From Muricoccus nepalensis (GTDB taxonomy: Bacteria > Pseudomonadota > Alphaproteobacteria > Acetobacterales > Acetobacteraceae), in the NCBI RefSeq assembly GCF_006438825.1, contig NZ_RCZP01000005.1:162497-226496 (forward strand): a stretch of DNA of 64,000 nt. Reading direction: 5' to 3'. This document shows positions 16,808-26,173 of this stretch, in pieces. The notes under the pieces are model-generated. The model saw nothing but the letters and a program-made list of their open reading frames with translations. It was not told the origin of the DNA and did no database searches. Position numbers and translations under genes: made by a program. Every line of letters starts with the position of its first letter. The stretch's first letter is position 1.

Positions 16808-17929
16808 ATGAGCGACCCCGGGGAGAAGGGCTGGGCTGAACGCCGCGTGGCGGTGCTCGAGGCGGAGAACGCGCGCCTGCGGTCGCTCCTCGCCGCGGCA
16901 GGCCTGGACGCTGGCGGTGACGCGGCGGCGGAGACCGGCCTCCGAGCAGCGGCCCGCTTCCGGGCGCTGGCCGATACCATTCCGAACCTTGTGTGGCGTT
17001 CGCGGGCCGGTGGGCAGTGGGTCTGGGCCTCACCCAACTGGCTCTCCTACACCGGCCAGACGGCGGAGGAGAGCCGCGGCCAGGGATGGCTGGCGGCGAT
17101 CCACCCCGATGACCGGGAGGCCGCCGGCAAGGCCTGGGCCCAGGCGGAAGCGAGCGGGCACTTCGAGATCGAGCACCGCATCCTTCGCGCCTCGGACGGC
17201 GCCTGGCGCCTGCACCAGAGCCGCTGCGACCAGGTGCGAGGCGGCGTCGAACCCGTGCAGGAGGAGCGTCCACCCGAGTGGGTGGGGGTGAGTGCCGACG
17301 TGGAGGACCTCCGGCGCCTGCAGGGTGAGCAGTGCACCCTTCTCCTCGAGGTGCAGCACCGCACGCGCAACCTCCTGGCGGTGGTGAGGACGATGGCGCA
17401 GCACAGCCTGCCCGCCACCCCCGAGCGGGACGATTTCGGAGCGCGCCTCGCCGCCATGGGACGGGTGCAGGGCTTCCTCGCCCGCACCGGGGCCTGGGCC
17501 GTCCCGCTCCGCGACCTTGTCGAAGCGGAACTACGGGCGCTCGGCGGAGGGGAGGCGGGGAAAGCCGAGGTGACGGGACCCAAGGTAAACCTGCCGGGGC
17601 AGGTCGTGCAGCCGCTGGCGCTTGCCCTCCACGAACTGGCCGTGAACGCCGCCAAGCACGGCGCCATCGCCCAATCCGCGGGCCAGCTGGCCGTGGTCTG
17701 GTGGCTGGAGGATGAAGGGCGGATCAGGCGCCTCGTCATCGAATGGCGCGAGCAGGGGGTCGCCATGCCACCCGACCCTTCGGCCCGCCGCTTCGGGCGA
17801 AGGGTCATCGAACGCACGGTCCCCTACCAGCTCGGCGGGGAAGCGCGGATGGAGCTCAGCCCCGATGGTGTGCGCTGCCGCCTTGCTTTGCCGCTGATTG
17901 AGAGAGAGGTGCCCGCGCGACCTTTGTAG
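16808..17929 (+). CDS. PAS-domain HWE-family sensor histidine kinase
   Basis: A 373-residue soluble kinase. A short coiled coil (about 11-33) leads into a PAS domain at about 48-170 (FRALADTIPNLVWRS, WVWASPNWLSYTG, IHPDDRE). The phosphoacceptor region LLLEVQHRTRNLL places H184 in an HWE/HisKA_2-type context; the ATP-binding domain has HELAVNAAKHGA with N280 and EWRE near the G-box region. There is no membrane segment, so it senses a cytoplasmic cue. No response regulator lies nearby, making it an orphan. HWE kinases are typical of alphaproteobacteria and often feed light, stress or general-stress pathways. Confidence 0.88.
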   Translation: MSDPGEKGWAERRVAVLEAENARLRSLLAAAGLDAGGDAAAETGLRAAARFRALADTIPNLVWRSRAGGQWVWASPNWLSYTGQTAEESRGQGWLAAIHPDDREAAGKAWAQAEASGHFEIEHRILRASDGAWRLHQSRCDQVRGGVEPVQEERPPEWVGVSADVEDLRRLQGEQCTLLLEVQHRTRNLLAVVRTMAQHSLPATPERDDFGARLAAMGRVQGFLARTGAWAVPLRDLVEAELRALGGGEAGKAEVTGPKVNLPGQVVQPLALALHELAVNAAKHGAIAQSAGQLAVVWWLEDEGRIRRLVIEWREQGVAMPPDPSARRFGRRVIERTVPYQLGGEARMELSPDGVRCRLALPLIEREVPARPL

Positions 17930-18032
17930 CGTCGCGTCGGGGGTCGTTCTTCCGACTTCTTCGGCAGTCCCGCTAGGTCCTGCGCTCACCGACCGGCGTA
18001 GCCTCGCCACCGCATCGTCGTGAAGCGCGACG

Positions 18033-19487
18033 TCAACCAGCGTGCCGACCCCGATCGATGGCCTCCGTCCAACCCTGCGTCCTGAGGCTGCTGCGAATAC
18101 GCCATTTCAGGATCTCGTTGATGAGCGCCCGGCGGACCGGCTCGTGCTCCCCGTCGTCCCAGAGGTTTCGCAACTCCTGCGGATCAGCCTGCATGTCGAA
18201 AAGCTGGCCCTCCTCGCTGTCCACGAAGTGGACGAGCTTCCAGCGATCGTCCCGGATCATCGTCATGAACTCGGTACCGCTGAGAATGCGGTCGCCGGCG
18301 TGCTCGGCGAAGACATGGGGGCGAGGCTCCGTCGGAGCATCCGTCAGGTACGGCAGCAGCGAGCGCGCCTCCATCCAGCGCGGCGCCTCTAGCCCCGCGA
18401 GCTCCAGGACGGTCGGCCCGAGGTCGAACAGCGAGACGAGGTCGTCCACCCGTCGCCCGGCCGTCACCCGGCCCGGTGCCCAGACGATGGCGGGGACGCG
18501 GACGGACGGCTCGTACATCGTCCACTTCTGGCTGTGGCCATGGTCGTTGAGGCAGTCGCCATGATCCGAGGTGAAGACGATGACGGTGTCCTGCAACACG
18601 CCGCGCCGTTCCAACGCCTCCATCAGGTGGCCGACCTGCCGGTCGATCATCGTCACGTTCGCGAAGTAGTGCTCACGCTGGCGCTGCGTCTGCTCCGGCG
18701 TCGGCTCGTCCAGGTGCACCACCGCGTCATGGTCCACCGCTAGATGTTGCTCGCGCAGCTTACGCAGCGCGCTTGGCTGCCCTTCGATGTCGGCGCGGTC
18801 CCCGATCGGCTTTGGCAGATCGCGGCCCTTGTAGGTTTCCAGCACGTCCGGCGTGGGGTCGTAGGGCGGGTGCGGGCCGGGAATGCCGATCTCGAGGAAG
18901 AAGGGACCCGTCCCGCGCCAGGTGTCGATCCAGTGCGCGGCGAGGTTAGGGACGAAGTTGTCGGAATGCAGGTGCTCCGGCAATTCCCACACGAAGGCGC
19001 CGAGCCGTTCACGGTAGTCCTCCCGGCGGGCGTAGGTGAGGCGGCTCGGCTTCTCCAGCCCGTGCGCGAAGAAGGCCTTGTCCCAGCTGTCCAGGAAGTA
19101 GGGCAGCCGGGGCGTGGCGCGGTCCTTGTTCTCCACGACGTGGCGCTCGTGAAAGCCGAAGGAATCTTCAAAGGGGTGGGTGTGCATCTTGCCCACGTTC
19201 ACGCAACGATAGCCGGCCTCCGCCAGCTGCCGCACCCAGGTGTGGGTCCATCGCTCGTCGTTGCGGAACACGCCGTTGGTGTGGGGATAGAGGCCGGTGA
19301 AGAGGCTGGCGCGCGACGGCGCGCAGGAGGGGGCGGTGACGTACATCCGCGTGAAAAGGACGCCCTCCTTCGCCAGCCGGTCGAGTTGAGGGGTCGTCAT
19401 GTAGTCAAACCCTGCCGCGGCGATCGTGTCGAAGCGCTGCTGGTCCGTGATGATGAAGAGGATGTTCGGGCGCGCGGGCCGGTCCAT
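18033..19487 (-). CDS. Type I (formylglycine) sulfatase
   Basis: A 484-residue arylsulfatase/phosphonate-hydrolase-superfamily enzyme. The N-terminal metal site ITDQQR contains D15, and the modification motif [11 protein letters not shown] provides C55, the cysteine converted to formylglycine by FGE. VFTSDHGDCLNDHG supplies the C-terminal metal ligands. There is no signal peptide, so it acts on imported sulfate esters in the cytoplasm. It starts at the ATG at 19485-19487. Upstream are a palindromic operator-like site and a LacI remnant, then a receptor gene reading the other way. It is closely related to the sulfatase at 26170 in motif layout. Confidence 0.92.
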   Translation of the reverse strand: MDRPARPNILFIITDQQRFDTIAAAGFDYMTTPQLDRLAKEGVLFTRMYVTAPSCAPSRASLFTGLYPHTNGVFRNDERWTHTWVRQLAEAGYRCVNVGKMHTHPFEDSFGFHERHVVENKDRATPRLPYFLDSWDKAFFAHGLEKPSRLTYARREDYRERLGAFVWELPEHLHSDNFVPNLAAHWIDTWRGTGPFFLEIGIPGPHPPYDPTPDVLETYKGRDLPKPIGDRADIEGQPSALRKLREQHLAVDHDAVVHLDEPTPEQTQRQREHYFANVTMIDRQVGHLMEALERRGVLQDTVIVFTSDHGDCLNDHGHSQKWTMYEPSVRVPAIVWAPGRVTAGRRVDDLVSLFDLGPTVLELAGLEAPRWMEARSLLPYLTDAPTEPRPHVFAEHAGDRILSGTEFMTMIRDDRWKLVHFVDSEEGQLFDMQADPQELRNLWDDGEHEPVRRALINEILKWRIRSSLRTQGWTEAIDRGRHAG

Positions 19488-19534
19488 GCGGCGATGCTCC
19501 TCGTCTTGCCGACGGGCGGCAGTCCCAACCGGTT

Positions 19535-19548
19535 TCGTAGCGCTACGA
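19535..19548. promoter_or_regulatory. Perfect 14-bp palindrome, LacI-type operator candidate
   Basis: TCGTAGCGCTACGA is a perfect palindrome with a central GCGC, the usual architecture of LacI/GalR-family operators. It lies 48 bases upstream of the sulfatase start and at the edge of a truncated LacI-family coding remnant, in the promoter position for the sulfatase. Confidence 0.55.
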
Positions 19549-19552
19549 TGCG

Positions 19553-19840
19553 AATTGGGTCAATCTCCCCTGCTCGAACGACCTGATGGCGCTGGGCGCG
19601 ATTTTCGAGTGCCAGCGGCGCGGTATCGAGGTGCCGGTCGAGCTGGCGGTGGTGGACTTCGACGACCCTGGCTTTAGCGCCTCCTGCGTGCCGCTGCTGA
19701 CGACCATTCGCCCGCCCGGCGAGACAATCGGGCGCGAGGTCGGGCGGTTGTTCCAGGAGCGTCTGACCGAGCGAGGGCCGACGGCCTATTCCCGCACGGT
19801 CGACGTCGGCTTCCAGCCGGCGCAGCGCCGCAGCACCTGA
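19553..19840 (+). pseudogene. C-terminal remnant of a LacI-family regulator
   Basis: About 95 codons encode the end of a LacI-type ligand-binding domain: CSNDLMALGAIFECQRRGI, VVDFDDPGF and VPLLTTIRPPGETIG match the corresponding blocks (NSDAVAFGVLRAL, VVGFGDSEA, PPLTTIRPSREAIG) of the intact LacI protein at 27829. The DNA-binding half and most of the core are gone; the reading frame begins abruptly next to the palindrome at 19535. The remaining frame has no stop until its natural end, so the truncation may be fairly recent. Translation of the ATG at 19586 would give a useless 84-residue piece. Confidence 0.75.
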
Positions 19841-19872
19841 GCGGTGCGGGGGTTCACGCGCATTGACACGCC

Positions 19873-19889
19873 TCGTTGCAACGCTACGA
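19873..19889. promoter_or_regulatory. Imperfect palindrome upstream of receptor gene
   Basis: TCGTTGC and GCTACGA are separated by AAC. The right half is identical to that of the palindrome at 19535-19548 and the left differs by one base, but the spacing is three bases wider. It lies 99 bases upstream of the receptor start and could be a second site for the same LacI-type regulator. Confidence 0.35.
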
Positions 19890-19988
19890 TTCTGGCTCCA
19901 TCTCGCCTCCAGCCAGCACGCAAGGTACCGCCACCTGACCGCGTGGGCAGGACGCTGGCGAACATTGGGCTGACGGAAGAGGAAACGA

Positions 19989-20978
19989 ATGACGTCCACC
20001 CGGCGCCACCTCGCCACGCTCGCCCTTTCCTTGGCATCTCCGGCTTTCGGTTCCGGGGCTCGGGCCCAAGGCGTCGAAACCTGGCCCAGCCGTCCCGTGC
20101 GCGTGCTGATCGGCTTCCCGCCGGGCGGAGGAGTGGACATCGTTGGCCGCATCGTCCTACCGCGCGCGGCCGCCCGTCTCGGCCAGCCCTTCGTCATCGA
20201 GAATCGCGGCGGCGCCAACGGCAACCTGGCGATGGAAGCGCTGTTCCAGGAACCCGCCGACGGCAACACGCTCTTCTTCGGCAATGTCGGCAACCTCGCC
20301 GTCACCAACGCCCTCTACCCGCATCTGCGCTTCGACACTGTCCGCGACCTCCTTCCGATCGCCCAGGTGGTGGAGGTGCCGCTCGTCGTCGCCGTGCACA
20401 GCCGCCTGCCGGTGCGGACGCTCCGCGAGTTCATCGACCATGCTAAGGCGCGCCCGGGCGAGCTGAACGCCGGCTCGGGCGGCTCCGGCGGCCCTTCCCA
20501 CCTTGCGCTGGAGCTCTTCAACCGCCGCGCGGGCACGGAGATCATCCATGTCCCCTACCGTGGCAGCGCGCCCGCCTTGCAGGACCTGGCGACCGGGCGC
20601 ATCCAGATGATGATCGATGCCTACAACGTCCTGCGGCCCCTCGTGGAGGCAGGGCAGGTCCGGCTGCTCGCCATCACCGCGGAACAGCGGCGCTCCATCC
20701 TGCCCGATCTGGCGACGGCGACCGAGGCCGGGCTGCCGGACTTCATCGTCTATGGCTGGCAAGGCCTCGTCACCCGGACGGGCACGCCGCCCGCGATCGT
20801 CGAGGCGCTAGAGCGAGCCGTGGAGGCCGCCCTGCAGGAACCGGAGGTGAGACAGGCGCTGGCCGCCCAGGGCGCGGACGTGCGCTTCCGCGGCACGGCG
20901 GCGTTCACCGCCTTCCTGCGCGCCGAACGCGCGCGCTGGGGCGCCGTGATCCGGGACGCCGGCATCACCCTCAACTGA
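19989..20978 (+). CDS. TctC/Bug-family receptor
   Basis: A 329-residue receptor with leader MTSTRRHLATLALSLASPAF ending near ARAQ. Blocks: GFPPGGGVDIVGR, VIENRGGANGNLAMEA, GSGGSGGPSHLALELF, HVPYRGSAPALQDLATG and WQGLVTRTGTPPAIVEAL. A GAAGAGGAAACGA purine run precedes the ATG. It is divergent from the sulfatase with only the LacI remnant between, and the two genes carry similar operator-like half-sites, so a common inducer and a sulfated ligand are reasonable guesses. Confidence 0.92.
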   Translation: MTSTRRHLATLALSLASPAFGSGARAQGVETWPSRPVRVLIGFPPGGGVDIVGRIVLPRAAARLGQPFVIENRGGANGNLAMEALFQEPADGNTLFFGNVGNLAVTNALYPHLRFDTVRDLLPIAQVVEVPLVVAVHSRLPVRTLREFIDHAKARPGELNAGSGGSGGPSHLALELFNRRAGTEIIHVPYRGSAPALQDLATGRIQMMIDAYNVLRPLVEAGQVRLLAITAEQRRSILPDLATATEAGLPDFIVYGWQGLVTRTGTPPAIVEALERAVEAALQEPEVRQALAAQGADVRFRGTAAFTAFLRAERARWGAVIRDAGITLN

Positions 20979-21484
20979 TGCGCGGAGGCATCGCCCCGGC
21001 GCCTATCCTGGGTCGGCATGGTCCAAGTCCTTGAGGAGCCTGCCCTCGTCGAAGCGATGAAGCCGGATGGGTTTGCGGGCGCGACGGCGAGGAGGCCCTG
21101 CGCGTCGTTGTGATCGTAGCGAAGGCGCACCTTCTGCATCGCTATGGCGAGGATCTCGAGCGGTGTCGAACAAACGAATTGGCTATCCGCTAAGATCTGC
21201 GGCATGGAGGGTACGATGCTTGCGACAGCCAACGCGCGCCGATTGGCTTGAGCGCTCGATCCGGTTGATCGTGCCCTCCCCGGCCGGCCGGTCAGAACCG
21301 TTCACACAGGGTCGCCAACCGGTTGCCGGGCGGCGAAGGACGATCGACGCCTCGCGAGCGTGTTCCGAAACGCCGATCGCCCTGCCTTACACGGCGGATC
21401 GAACCTGATGACTGCGCCCGCCGCTGCCAGCGAGGCTAAGCGAGCGGTGTTCGCTGAGGCGATGATGCGGAAGGGCTGAGCGCG
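20979..21484. other. Long gap with decayed coding fragments
   Basis: The 506 bases have no intact gene. One plus-strand piece resembles the start of a Bug receptor and is listed separately. The last 50 bases encode SEAKRAVFAEAMMRKG before a TGA, which looks like the end of a lost gene but is not recognised. A minus-strand frame at about 21010-21232 lacks family features. Confidence 0.45.
21241..21299 (+). pseudogene. Fragment resembling the N-terminal block of a Bug receptor
   Basis: Twenty codons read DWLERSIRLIVPSPAGRSE, close to the conserved receptor block (WPERPIRLIVPFxAGG). It is preceded by no leader and followed by frame-broken sequence. It is probably a relic of a further receptor gene, but the match is short. 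Confidence 0.35.
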
Positions 21485-22258
21485 ATGAAGAACCCGGAAC
21501 AGGCGTCCGACATTCCTGTCACCTATCGCAGCCTCGGCGGTCGGCATGTGCTGGTAACCGGTGGGGCAAGCGGCATCGGCAGCGCCATGGCGAATGCCTT
21601 TGCCGGGCAGGGTTGCGCCGTGCATGTCGTCGACATCCAGGATGACGCCGGCCGCGCGCTCGTCGCGCAGCTGCCGGGCGCGACCTACCATCACTGCGAC
21701 CTGCGCGACGTCACCGCCATTCGCAGCACGGTGCAGGCCATCGAGGGGGCCCATGGCGCCATCGACGTGCTGGTGAACAACGCCGCGAATGACCAGCGCC
21801 ACGCGATGGATGAGGTGGAGCCAGCCTACTGGCGCGACCGGCTGGCCATTAACCTGGACCACCAATTCTTCGCCACCCAGGCCGTGGTGCGCGGGATGCG
21901 GGCGCGTGGGCGCGGCTCCGTGATCCTGTTCAGTTCCACTTCCTGGATAAAGGGGCGGCCTGGCTTGGTCGGATACACCACTGCGAAGGCTGCGGTGGTC
22001 GGCCTCACGAAGACCCTGGCGCGGGAACTTGGTGACGCTGGCGTACGGGTGAACTGCATTGTCCCGGGCGCCATCATGACCGAGCGCCAGCTTGCCCTTT
22101 GGCGCACGCCGGAGATGGAGGCCGAGTTCATGGCGTCCCAAGCGCTTAAAATCCGACTGGATCCGGGCCATGTCGCGGCCGTGGCGCTGTTCCTCGCTTC
22201 GGACGAAGCGGCGGGCTGCACGGGGGCGCAGTTCGTTGTCGATGCGGGGCTGACGTAG
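21485..22258 (+). CDS. SDR-family dehydrogenase, sugar-dehydrogenase-like
   Basis: A 257-residue classical SDR: TGGASGIG at 25-32, NNAAN at 98-102, catalytic SS at 150-151 and Y164-T-T-A-K168. The C-terminal PGAIMTERQLALW followed by CTGAQFVVDAG is the pattern seen in Caulobacter-type D-xylose and related aldose 1-dehydrogenases, where MTERQ lines the active site. It could therefore oxidise an aldose released by the nearby sulfatase, giving a lactone. The gene begins 506 bases after the receptor, so co-transcription is uncertain. Confidence 0.88.
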   Translation: MKNPEQASDIPVTYRSLGGRHVLVTGGASGIGSAMANAFAGQGCAVHVVDIQDDAGRALVAQLPGATYHHCDLRDVTAIRSTVQAIEGAHGAIDVLVNNAANDQRHAMDEVEPAYWRDRLAINLDHQFFATQAVVRGMRARGRGSVILFSSTSWIKGRPGLVGYTTAKAAVVGLTKTLARELGDAGVRVNCIVPGAIMTERQLALWRTPEMEAEFMASQALKIRLDPGHVAAVALFLASDEAAGCTGAQFVVDAGLT

Positions 22259-22600
22259 TGGGGTCGCGCCGTTCCTTGCTGGCACTGTCGGCGCGTTCAG
22301 CCCTGCTGGTCCCGGTCCGTGTCGGTCTGCGTCCGCAGCTTCGTAGAATCTTCCCCCTCTGGGCGATCCGCTCAACCACACCGGCTCGGAAGCCACGGCG
22401 CCCCCACTATCGGCGATCACCTCTATGTCGCCGCCAGAAGCGCGGACGGAGAGGGCAAGGGTGGTTCTTCGAGCAGCGACGACGGCGGCGTGACGTCTAA
22501 GCCTACCCCTTGCCGAGAGGCGCCGCCATGACCCCCCCATCAACCGACTTGCTGCGGCAAGCCGGGACCTTGCGCGACCCTTCCTGAGGAGAAACCGGTA
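22259..22600. other. Intergenic stretch between convergent genes
   Basis: The 342 bases between the convergent SDR and ABC receptor genes show no recognisable gene. One minus-strand stretch with RASGGDIEVIADSGG lacks a start and any known family. A run of C at about 22531-22537 and short GC hairpins may contribute to termination. Confidence 0.4.
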
Positions 22601-23572
22601 TCAGGCCGAGGTGAAGAGCTTTGCTTCGTAGAACCTCTCGGCCGGCAGGGGATCGGCCAGGACGCCGAAGGTCTTGAACATCGTGTTGAACCCCTCGAGC
22701 CAGCGGTTCACCGTGCCGTCCTCGGTGAAGCGGTCGAGTTCCGCGCTGGAGAGCAGCTTTCGGCTGCGCGCGACATTGGCGGTGATCGCGGGCGGCGCGC
22801 CGAGGAAGGAGGTCGTCAGCTTGATGGAGCGCTCGAAGTTGGCGATGCGATAGTCCAGAGACTTCTTCATCACGCGCAGGAAGCGCCGCACCAGGTCCGG
22901 GTCCTGTTGAACGATCTCGTTCCTGGCGACGAAGGCGTTGATGAAGGAGGTCTCGGGGTAGAAGTCGCTGTTCGCCACCAGCTCCTTCATGTCGGGCACG
23001 CGCGCCTTGATCACGTCGATCAGCGGGTACCAGATGCCGGCGGCGTCGATCTGCCGGGAGGAGAAGGCGGCGACGACCGTGCTCGGGTCCATCGGCACGA
23101 GTTGGATGTCCGAGATGGAGAGGCCGGCGCGCGCCAGGCCGAGGCGCAGGATCATGTCGCCCGAGGTGCCCTGCGGCACGCCCACCTTCTTGCCCTTGAG
23201 GTCGGCGATGGAGCCGATGCCTCCCTGGGCGATGACGCGGTCGCTGAAGCCGATGTCGTTGACGCCGATGACCTTCGCGCGGCCGCTGGCGGGCAGCCAC
23301 AGGGCGCCGGGCCCGATGGTGCCGAAGTTGAGGCTGCCGGCGCCCATGGCCTGGATCTGGATGGGACCGTTGGTGAAGACCTTCGCGTCCGCCGCGAGCC
23401 CCTCGGCGTCCCAGTACTTCTGGTCGTTCGCGATGGCGATGACGCTCGCGTTGGGGTAGTCGGCGATATAGCCGATCGTCGCCGGCTTCCCCGCGGCGCG
23501 CGCCGTGCGGAGGGACGGTGCCGCGAGGGCCAGGGCACCCGCCGCCGTCGTCAGGTTGCGTCGCGTCAGCAT
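22601..23572 (-). CDS. ABC transporter substrate-binding protein, SsuA/TauA (NMT1) type
   Basis: A 323-residue periplasmic protein with leader MLTRRNLTTAAGALALAAPS (Tat-like RRN) ending near ARAA. The body carries features of the sulfonate/nitrate-type receptors: IADLKGKKVGVPQGTSGD, FSSRQIDAAGIW and DPDLVRRFLRVMKKS. Start ATG at 23570-23572 has GGGAGAGAAACC upstream. It follows the ATPase gene by 65 bases and is the last gene of a sulfatase-FGE-permease-ATPase-receptor operon. The context points to a sulfate ester or sulfonate ligand rather than nitrate. Confidence 0.9.
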   Translation of the reverse strand: MLTRRNLTTAAGALALAAPSLRTARAAGKPATIGYIADYPNASVIAIANDQKYWDAEGLAADAKVFTNGPIQIQAMGAGSLNFGTIGPGALWLPASGRAKVIGVNDIGFSDRVIAQGGIGSIADLKGKKVGVPQGTSGDMILRLGLARAGLSISDIQLVPMDPSTVVAAFSSRQIDAAGIWYPLIDVIKARVPDMKELVANSDFYPETSFINAFVARNEIVQQDPDLVRRFLRVMKKSLDYRIANFERSIKLTTSFLGAPPAITANVARSRKLLSSAELDRFTEDGTVNRWLEGFNTMFKTFGVLADPLPAERFYEAKLFTSA

Positions 23573-23637
23573 GGTTTCTCTCCCGTTGTTCGTGCCGTTT
23601 CGTCTGCCTCCCGCGCGGGTGCTCTGGCCGGGCAAGG

Positions 23638-24408
23638 TCAGGCCGCCTCGGGGTGATAGACGGAGCGCCAGACCTCGTTGCGCAGCGCCGCGAACGCCGT
23701 GGAGAGGCGCATCTCCTCGGTTCGCGGATAGGGAAGGTCGACCGGAATGACCTTATAGAGCCGGCCGGGCCGCGCCGCCATGACGATGACACGGCCACCC
23801 AGATAGACGGCCTCGTCGACGTCGTGGGTGATGAACATGACCGTGCGCCGTTCCTGGCTCCAGGTCCGCAGCAGCTGGTCCTGCAGCGTCACCCGCGTCA
23901 GCGCGTCCAGGGCGCCGAAGGGCTCGTCCATCAGCAGGATCTTGGGATCGACCGCGTAGGCCCGGGCGATGGCGCAGCGCTGCTTCATCCCGCCCGAGAG
24001 CGTCTTAGGAAGGGCCTCCGCGAAGTCCGTCAGGCCGACGAGCCCGATGAAGCGATCCGCGATTTCCCGGCGACGCTTGCCAGGCATGCCCGCCACCCGC
24101 AGGCCGAACTCGACGTTCTCGCGCACCGTGAGCCAGGGGAAGAGCGCGTATTGCTGGAAGATGACGCCCCGTTCCGGCCCGGGGCCCTCCACCGCGGCGC
24201 CGTCCACCAGCACGCGCCCGGCGGTGGGGCGGAGAAGGCCGGCCGCAATGTTCATGGCGGTGGACTTGCCGCATCCGGAAGGGCCGACGACCGTGATGAA
24301 CTCGCCCTCCCCCACCTCGAGCGAGAAGCGATCGAGAGCGAGGAACTCCCCGCCGCCGCCGAGCTCGAAGCGGCGCGAGACGTTCTGGAAGGAGATCCGG
24401 GGCGTCAT
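23638..24408 (-). CDS. ABC transporter ATPase, SsuB/TauB type
   Basis: A 256-residue ATPase with Walker [10 protein letters not shown] at 42-50, Q-loop FQQYALFPW, signature LSGGMKQR at 137-144, Walker B ILLMDEP at 157-163 and switch histidine in FITHDVDEA. It energises import with the permease encoded immediately upstream, whose stop overlaps this start by four bases. The family serves nitrate, sulfonate and taurine systems; the operon context here suggests organosulfates. Confidence 0.95.
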   Translation of the reverse strand: MTPRISFQNVSRRFELGGGGEFLALDRFSLEVGEGEFITVVGPSGCGKSTAMNIAAGLLRPTAGRVLVDGAAVEGPGPERGVIFQQYALFPWLTVRENVEFGLRVAGMPGKRRREIADRFIGLVGLTDFAEALPKTLSGGMKQRCAIARAYAVDPKILLMDEPFGALDALTRVTLQDQLLRTWSQERRTVMFITHDVDEAVYLGGRVIVMAARPGRLYKVIPVDLPYPRTEEMRLSTAFAALRNEVWRSVYHPEAA

Positions 24409-25211
24409 GCCTTCTCCTGCCAGGCGGTCAGGACGCGGTCGGCCGCGATGATGATCCGGTCCATCAGAAGCCCGAGCACGCCGATGGCGATCAGGCTCAC
24501 GAAGATCGTCGGGAGGTCGTAGTAGAGCTGGGCCTGCTGCATCCGGAAGCCGAGGCCGGACTGCGCCGCGATCAGCTCCGCCGCGACCACGGTGGCCCAG
24601 GAGGAGCCGAGGCCGATCCGCACGCCCACCATGATGAAGGGCGTGGAGGCCGGGATGACCACGCGGCGGAAGATCGTCGCGTCCTTCGCCCCTAGCACGC
24701 GCGCGGCGTTGATGAGCGTGCGGTCCACGCTGACCACGCCCTGGAAGGTCGCGACGACGCTCGAGAGGAAGGCGGCGAGGAAGATGACGAAGATCTTCGG
24801 CGTCTCGCCGATCCCCATGGTGACGATCGCGAGCGGGATGACGGCGAGCGGCGGGATGGTGCGGAAGAACTGCACATAGGGTTCGATCAGGCCGCGCGCG
24901 ACCTTGTACCAGCCCATCAGGAATCCGACGGGGATGGCGACGAGCACGCCGAGCAGGAAGCCGGTCAGCACGCGCGCGAGGCTCGCCAGAGCGTCGGAGA
25001 GGAGCTGGCCGTTGCGCGCAAGGGTGATGGCCGCGGAGAGCACCGCGCCCGGCCCGGGCAGTCCGACGACCCCCTCCGCGGTGACAAGCGCCCAGGCGCC
25101 GAGGCCGAGCAGCACGGCGAGGATGTTGAGCGCGAGCATGGTGGCGCCCGGCATCCAGGAGGCGCGCGAGGGTGCCGCTCCCCCGGGCGTGACGTCGGGC
25201 GCCGCGCTCAT
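24405..25211 (-). CDS. ABC transporter permease, SsuC/TauC type
   Basis: A 268-residue inner-membrane protein with about six hydrophobic segments (for example [19 protein letters not shown] and [14 protein letters not shown]). The cytoplasmic EAA-type loop [20 protein letters not shown] at about 168-187 contacts the ATPase. Start ATG at 25209-25211 overlaps the FGE stop by four bases and its own stop overlaps the ATPase start, so the operon is coupled throughout. Confidence 0.94.
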   Translation of the reverse strand: MSAAPDVTPGGAAPSRASWMPGATMLALNILAVLLGLGAWALVTAEGVVGLPGPGAVLSAAITLARNGQLLSDALASLARVLTGFLLGVLVAIPVGFLMGWYKVARGLIEPYVQFFRTIPPLAVIPLAIVTMGIGETPKIFVIFLAAFLSSVVATFQGVVSVDRTLINAARVLGAKDATIFRRVVIPASTPFIMVGVRIGLGSSWATVVAAELIAAQSGLGFRMQQAQLYYDLPTIFVSLIAIGVLGLLMDRIIIAADRVLTAWQEKA

Positions 25212-26173
25212 CCCCGCCCTCCCGCCGGCGCCTCGCGCCGGACGCAGCGGAAGCCGACATGGGTGGTGGCGCTGTCGACCATCTGCGGGTGGCGCGCCGC
25301 CGGCCGGTAGCGGCGGCAGTGGTTCGGGGCGCAGAGATGGGACCCGCCCTTGAGAACCCGGCGCGGGATGCGGATCCCGGGCTGATGCCCGTCGAGGCTG
25401 GCCTCCTCGTCGCCCGCCCGCGGATCGGCGGGGATGCAGCAGGGCTTCGCGGCCTCGGCGGGGTGGCGGGCGGTCCAGAAATCCTCCGTCCACTCCCAGA
25501 CATTCCCGATCATGTCGACGAGGCCGTAGCCGTTGGCGGGGTAGCCGCCGACCGCCGCGGTGCCGTAGGCGTCGGGCCCCGCGCTGATGACGGGGAAATT
25601 CCCCATCCAGGTCCGGGCCATGCGCCGCCCGCCGGGCGCGAACTCGTCGCCCCAGGCGTATTCCTGCCCCTCGAGCCCGCCGCGCGCGGCGAACTCCCAC
25701 TCCGCTTCCGTCGGCAGGCTCTTGCCGGCCCAGGCGGCATAGGCGGCGGCGTCGGCATGGGCGACCTGGACGACGGGATGGTCGAGGAGGTCGTCGCCGA
25801 TCTCCCCCTCCCCCTGCGGCCGGTGCCAGCTGGCGCCGGGCACGAAGTGCCACCCGTGGCCCCCGGTCCGGCCCGGCGCGCGAAAGACGAGCGAGCCCGG
25901 CTGGAGCATGCCAGGGTCGGCGCCGGGGTAGAGCGCGGGGTCCGGCACCTGCTCGGCCACGGTCCGGTACCCGGTCGCCCGCACGAAGGCGGCGAACCGG
26001 CGGTTCGTCACGGGCGTGCGATCCATCCAGAAGCCGCTCACGCGAAGGCGGTGGGCCGGGCCCTCCTCCGGGTAGTGGCGGTCTGAACCCATCCGGAAGA
26101 CCCCACCCGGAATCCACGCCATTTCCTCGGTGGCAGGAGCCACTGCCGCGCCCGCTTCCAGCAAGGCGCTCAC
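25208..26173 (-). CDS. Formylglycine-generating enzyme (FGE/SUMF1) for sulfatase maturation
   Basis: A 321-residue FGE-sulfatase-domain protein. [14 protein letters not shown] opens the domain and [14 protein letters not shown] and [10 protein letters not shown] are classic blocks. The catalytic cysteine pair is intact in [15 protein letters not shown] (C281 and C286), which separates true FGEs from the many non-catalytic homologues. FGE oxidises the sulfatase motif cysteine to formylglycine. The GTG at 26171-26173 overlaps the sulfatase TGA, so enzyme and maturase are made together. A GAGGAGCC ribosome site lies just before it. Confidence 0.92.
   Translation of the reverse strand: MSALLEAGAAVAPATEEMAWIPGGVFRMGSDRHYPEEGPAHRLRVSGFWMDRTPVTNRRFAAFVRATGYRTVAEQVPDPALYPGADPGMLQPGSLVFRAPGRTGGHGWHFVPGASWHRPQGEGEIGDDLLDHPVVQVAHADAAAYAAWAGKSLPTEAEWEFAARGGLEGQEYAWGDEFAPGGRRMARTWMGNFPVISAGPDAYGTAAVGGYPANGYGLVDMIGNVWEWTEDFWTARHPAEAAKPCCIPADPRAGDEEASLDGHQPGIRIPRRVLKGGSHLCAPNHCRRYRPAARHPQMVDSATTHVGFRCVRREAPAGGRG

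Noticed and set aside
20979..21232. Minus-strand frame with PLEILAIAMQKVRLRYDHND
   Set aside because: No start context, domain or neighbour supports it; it may be debris but could not be assigned.
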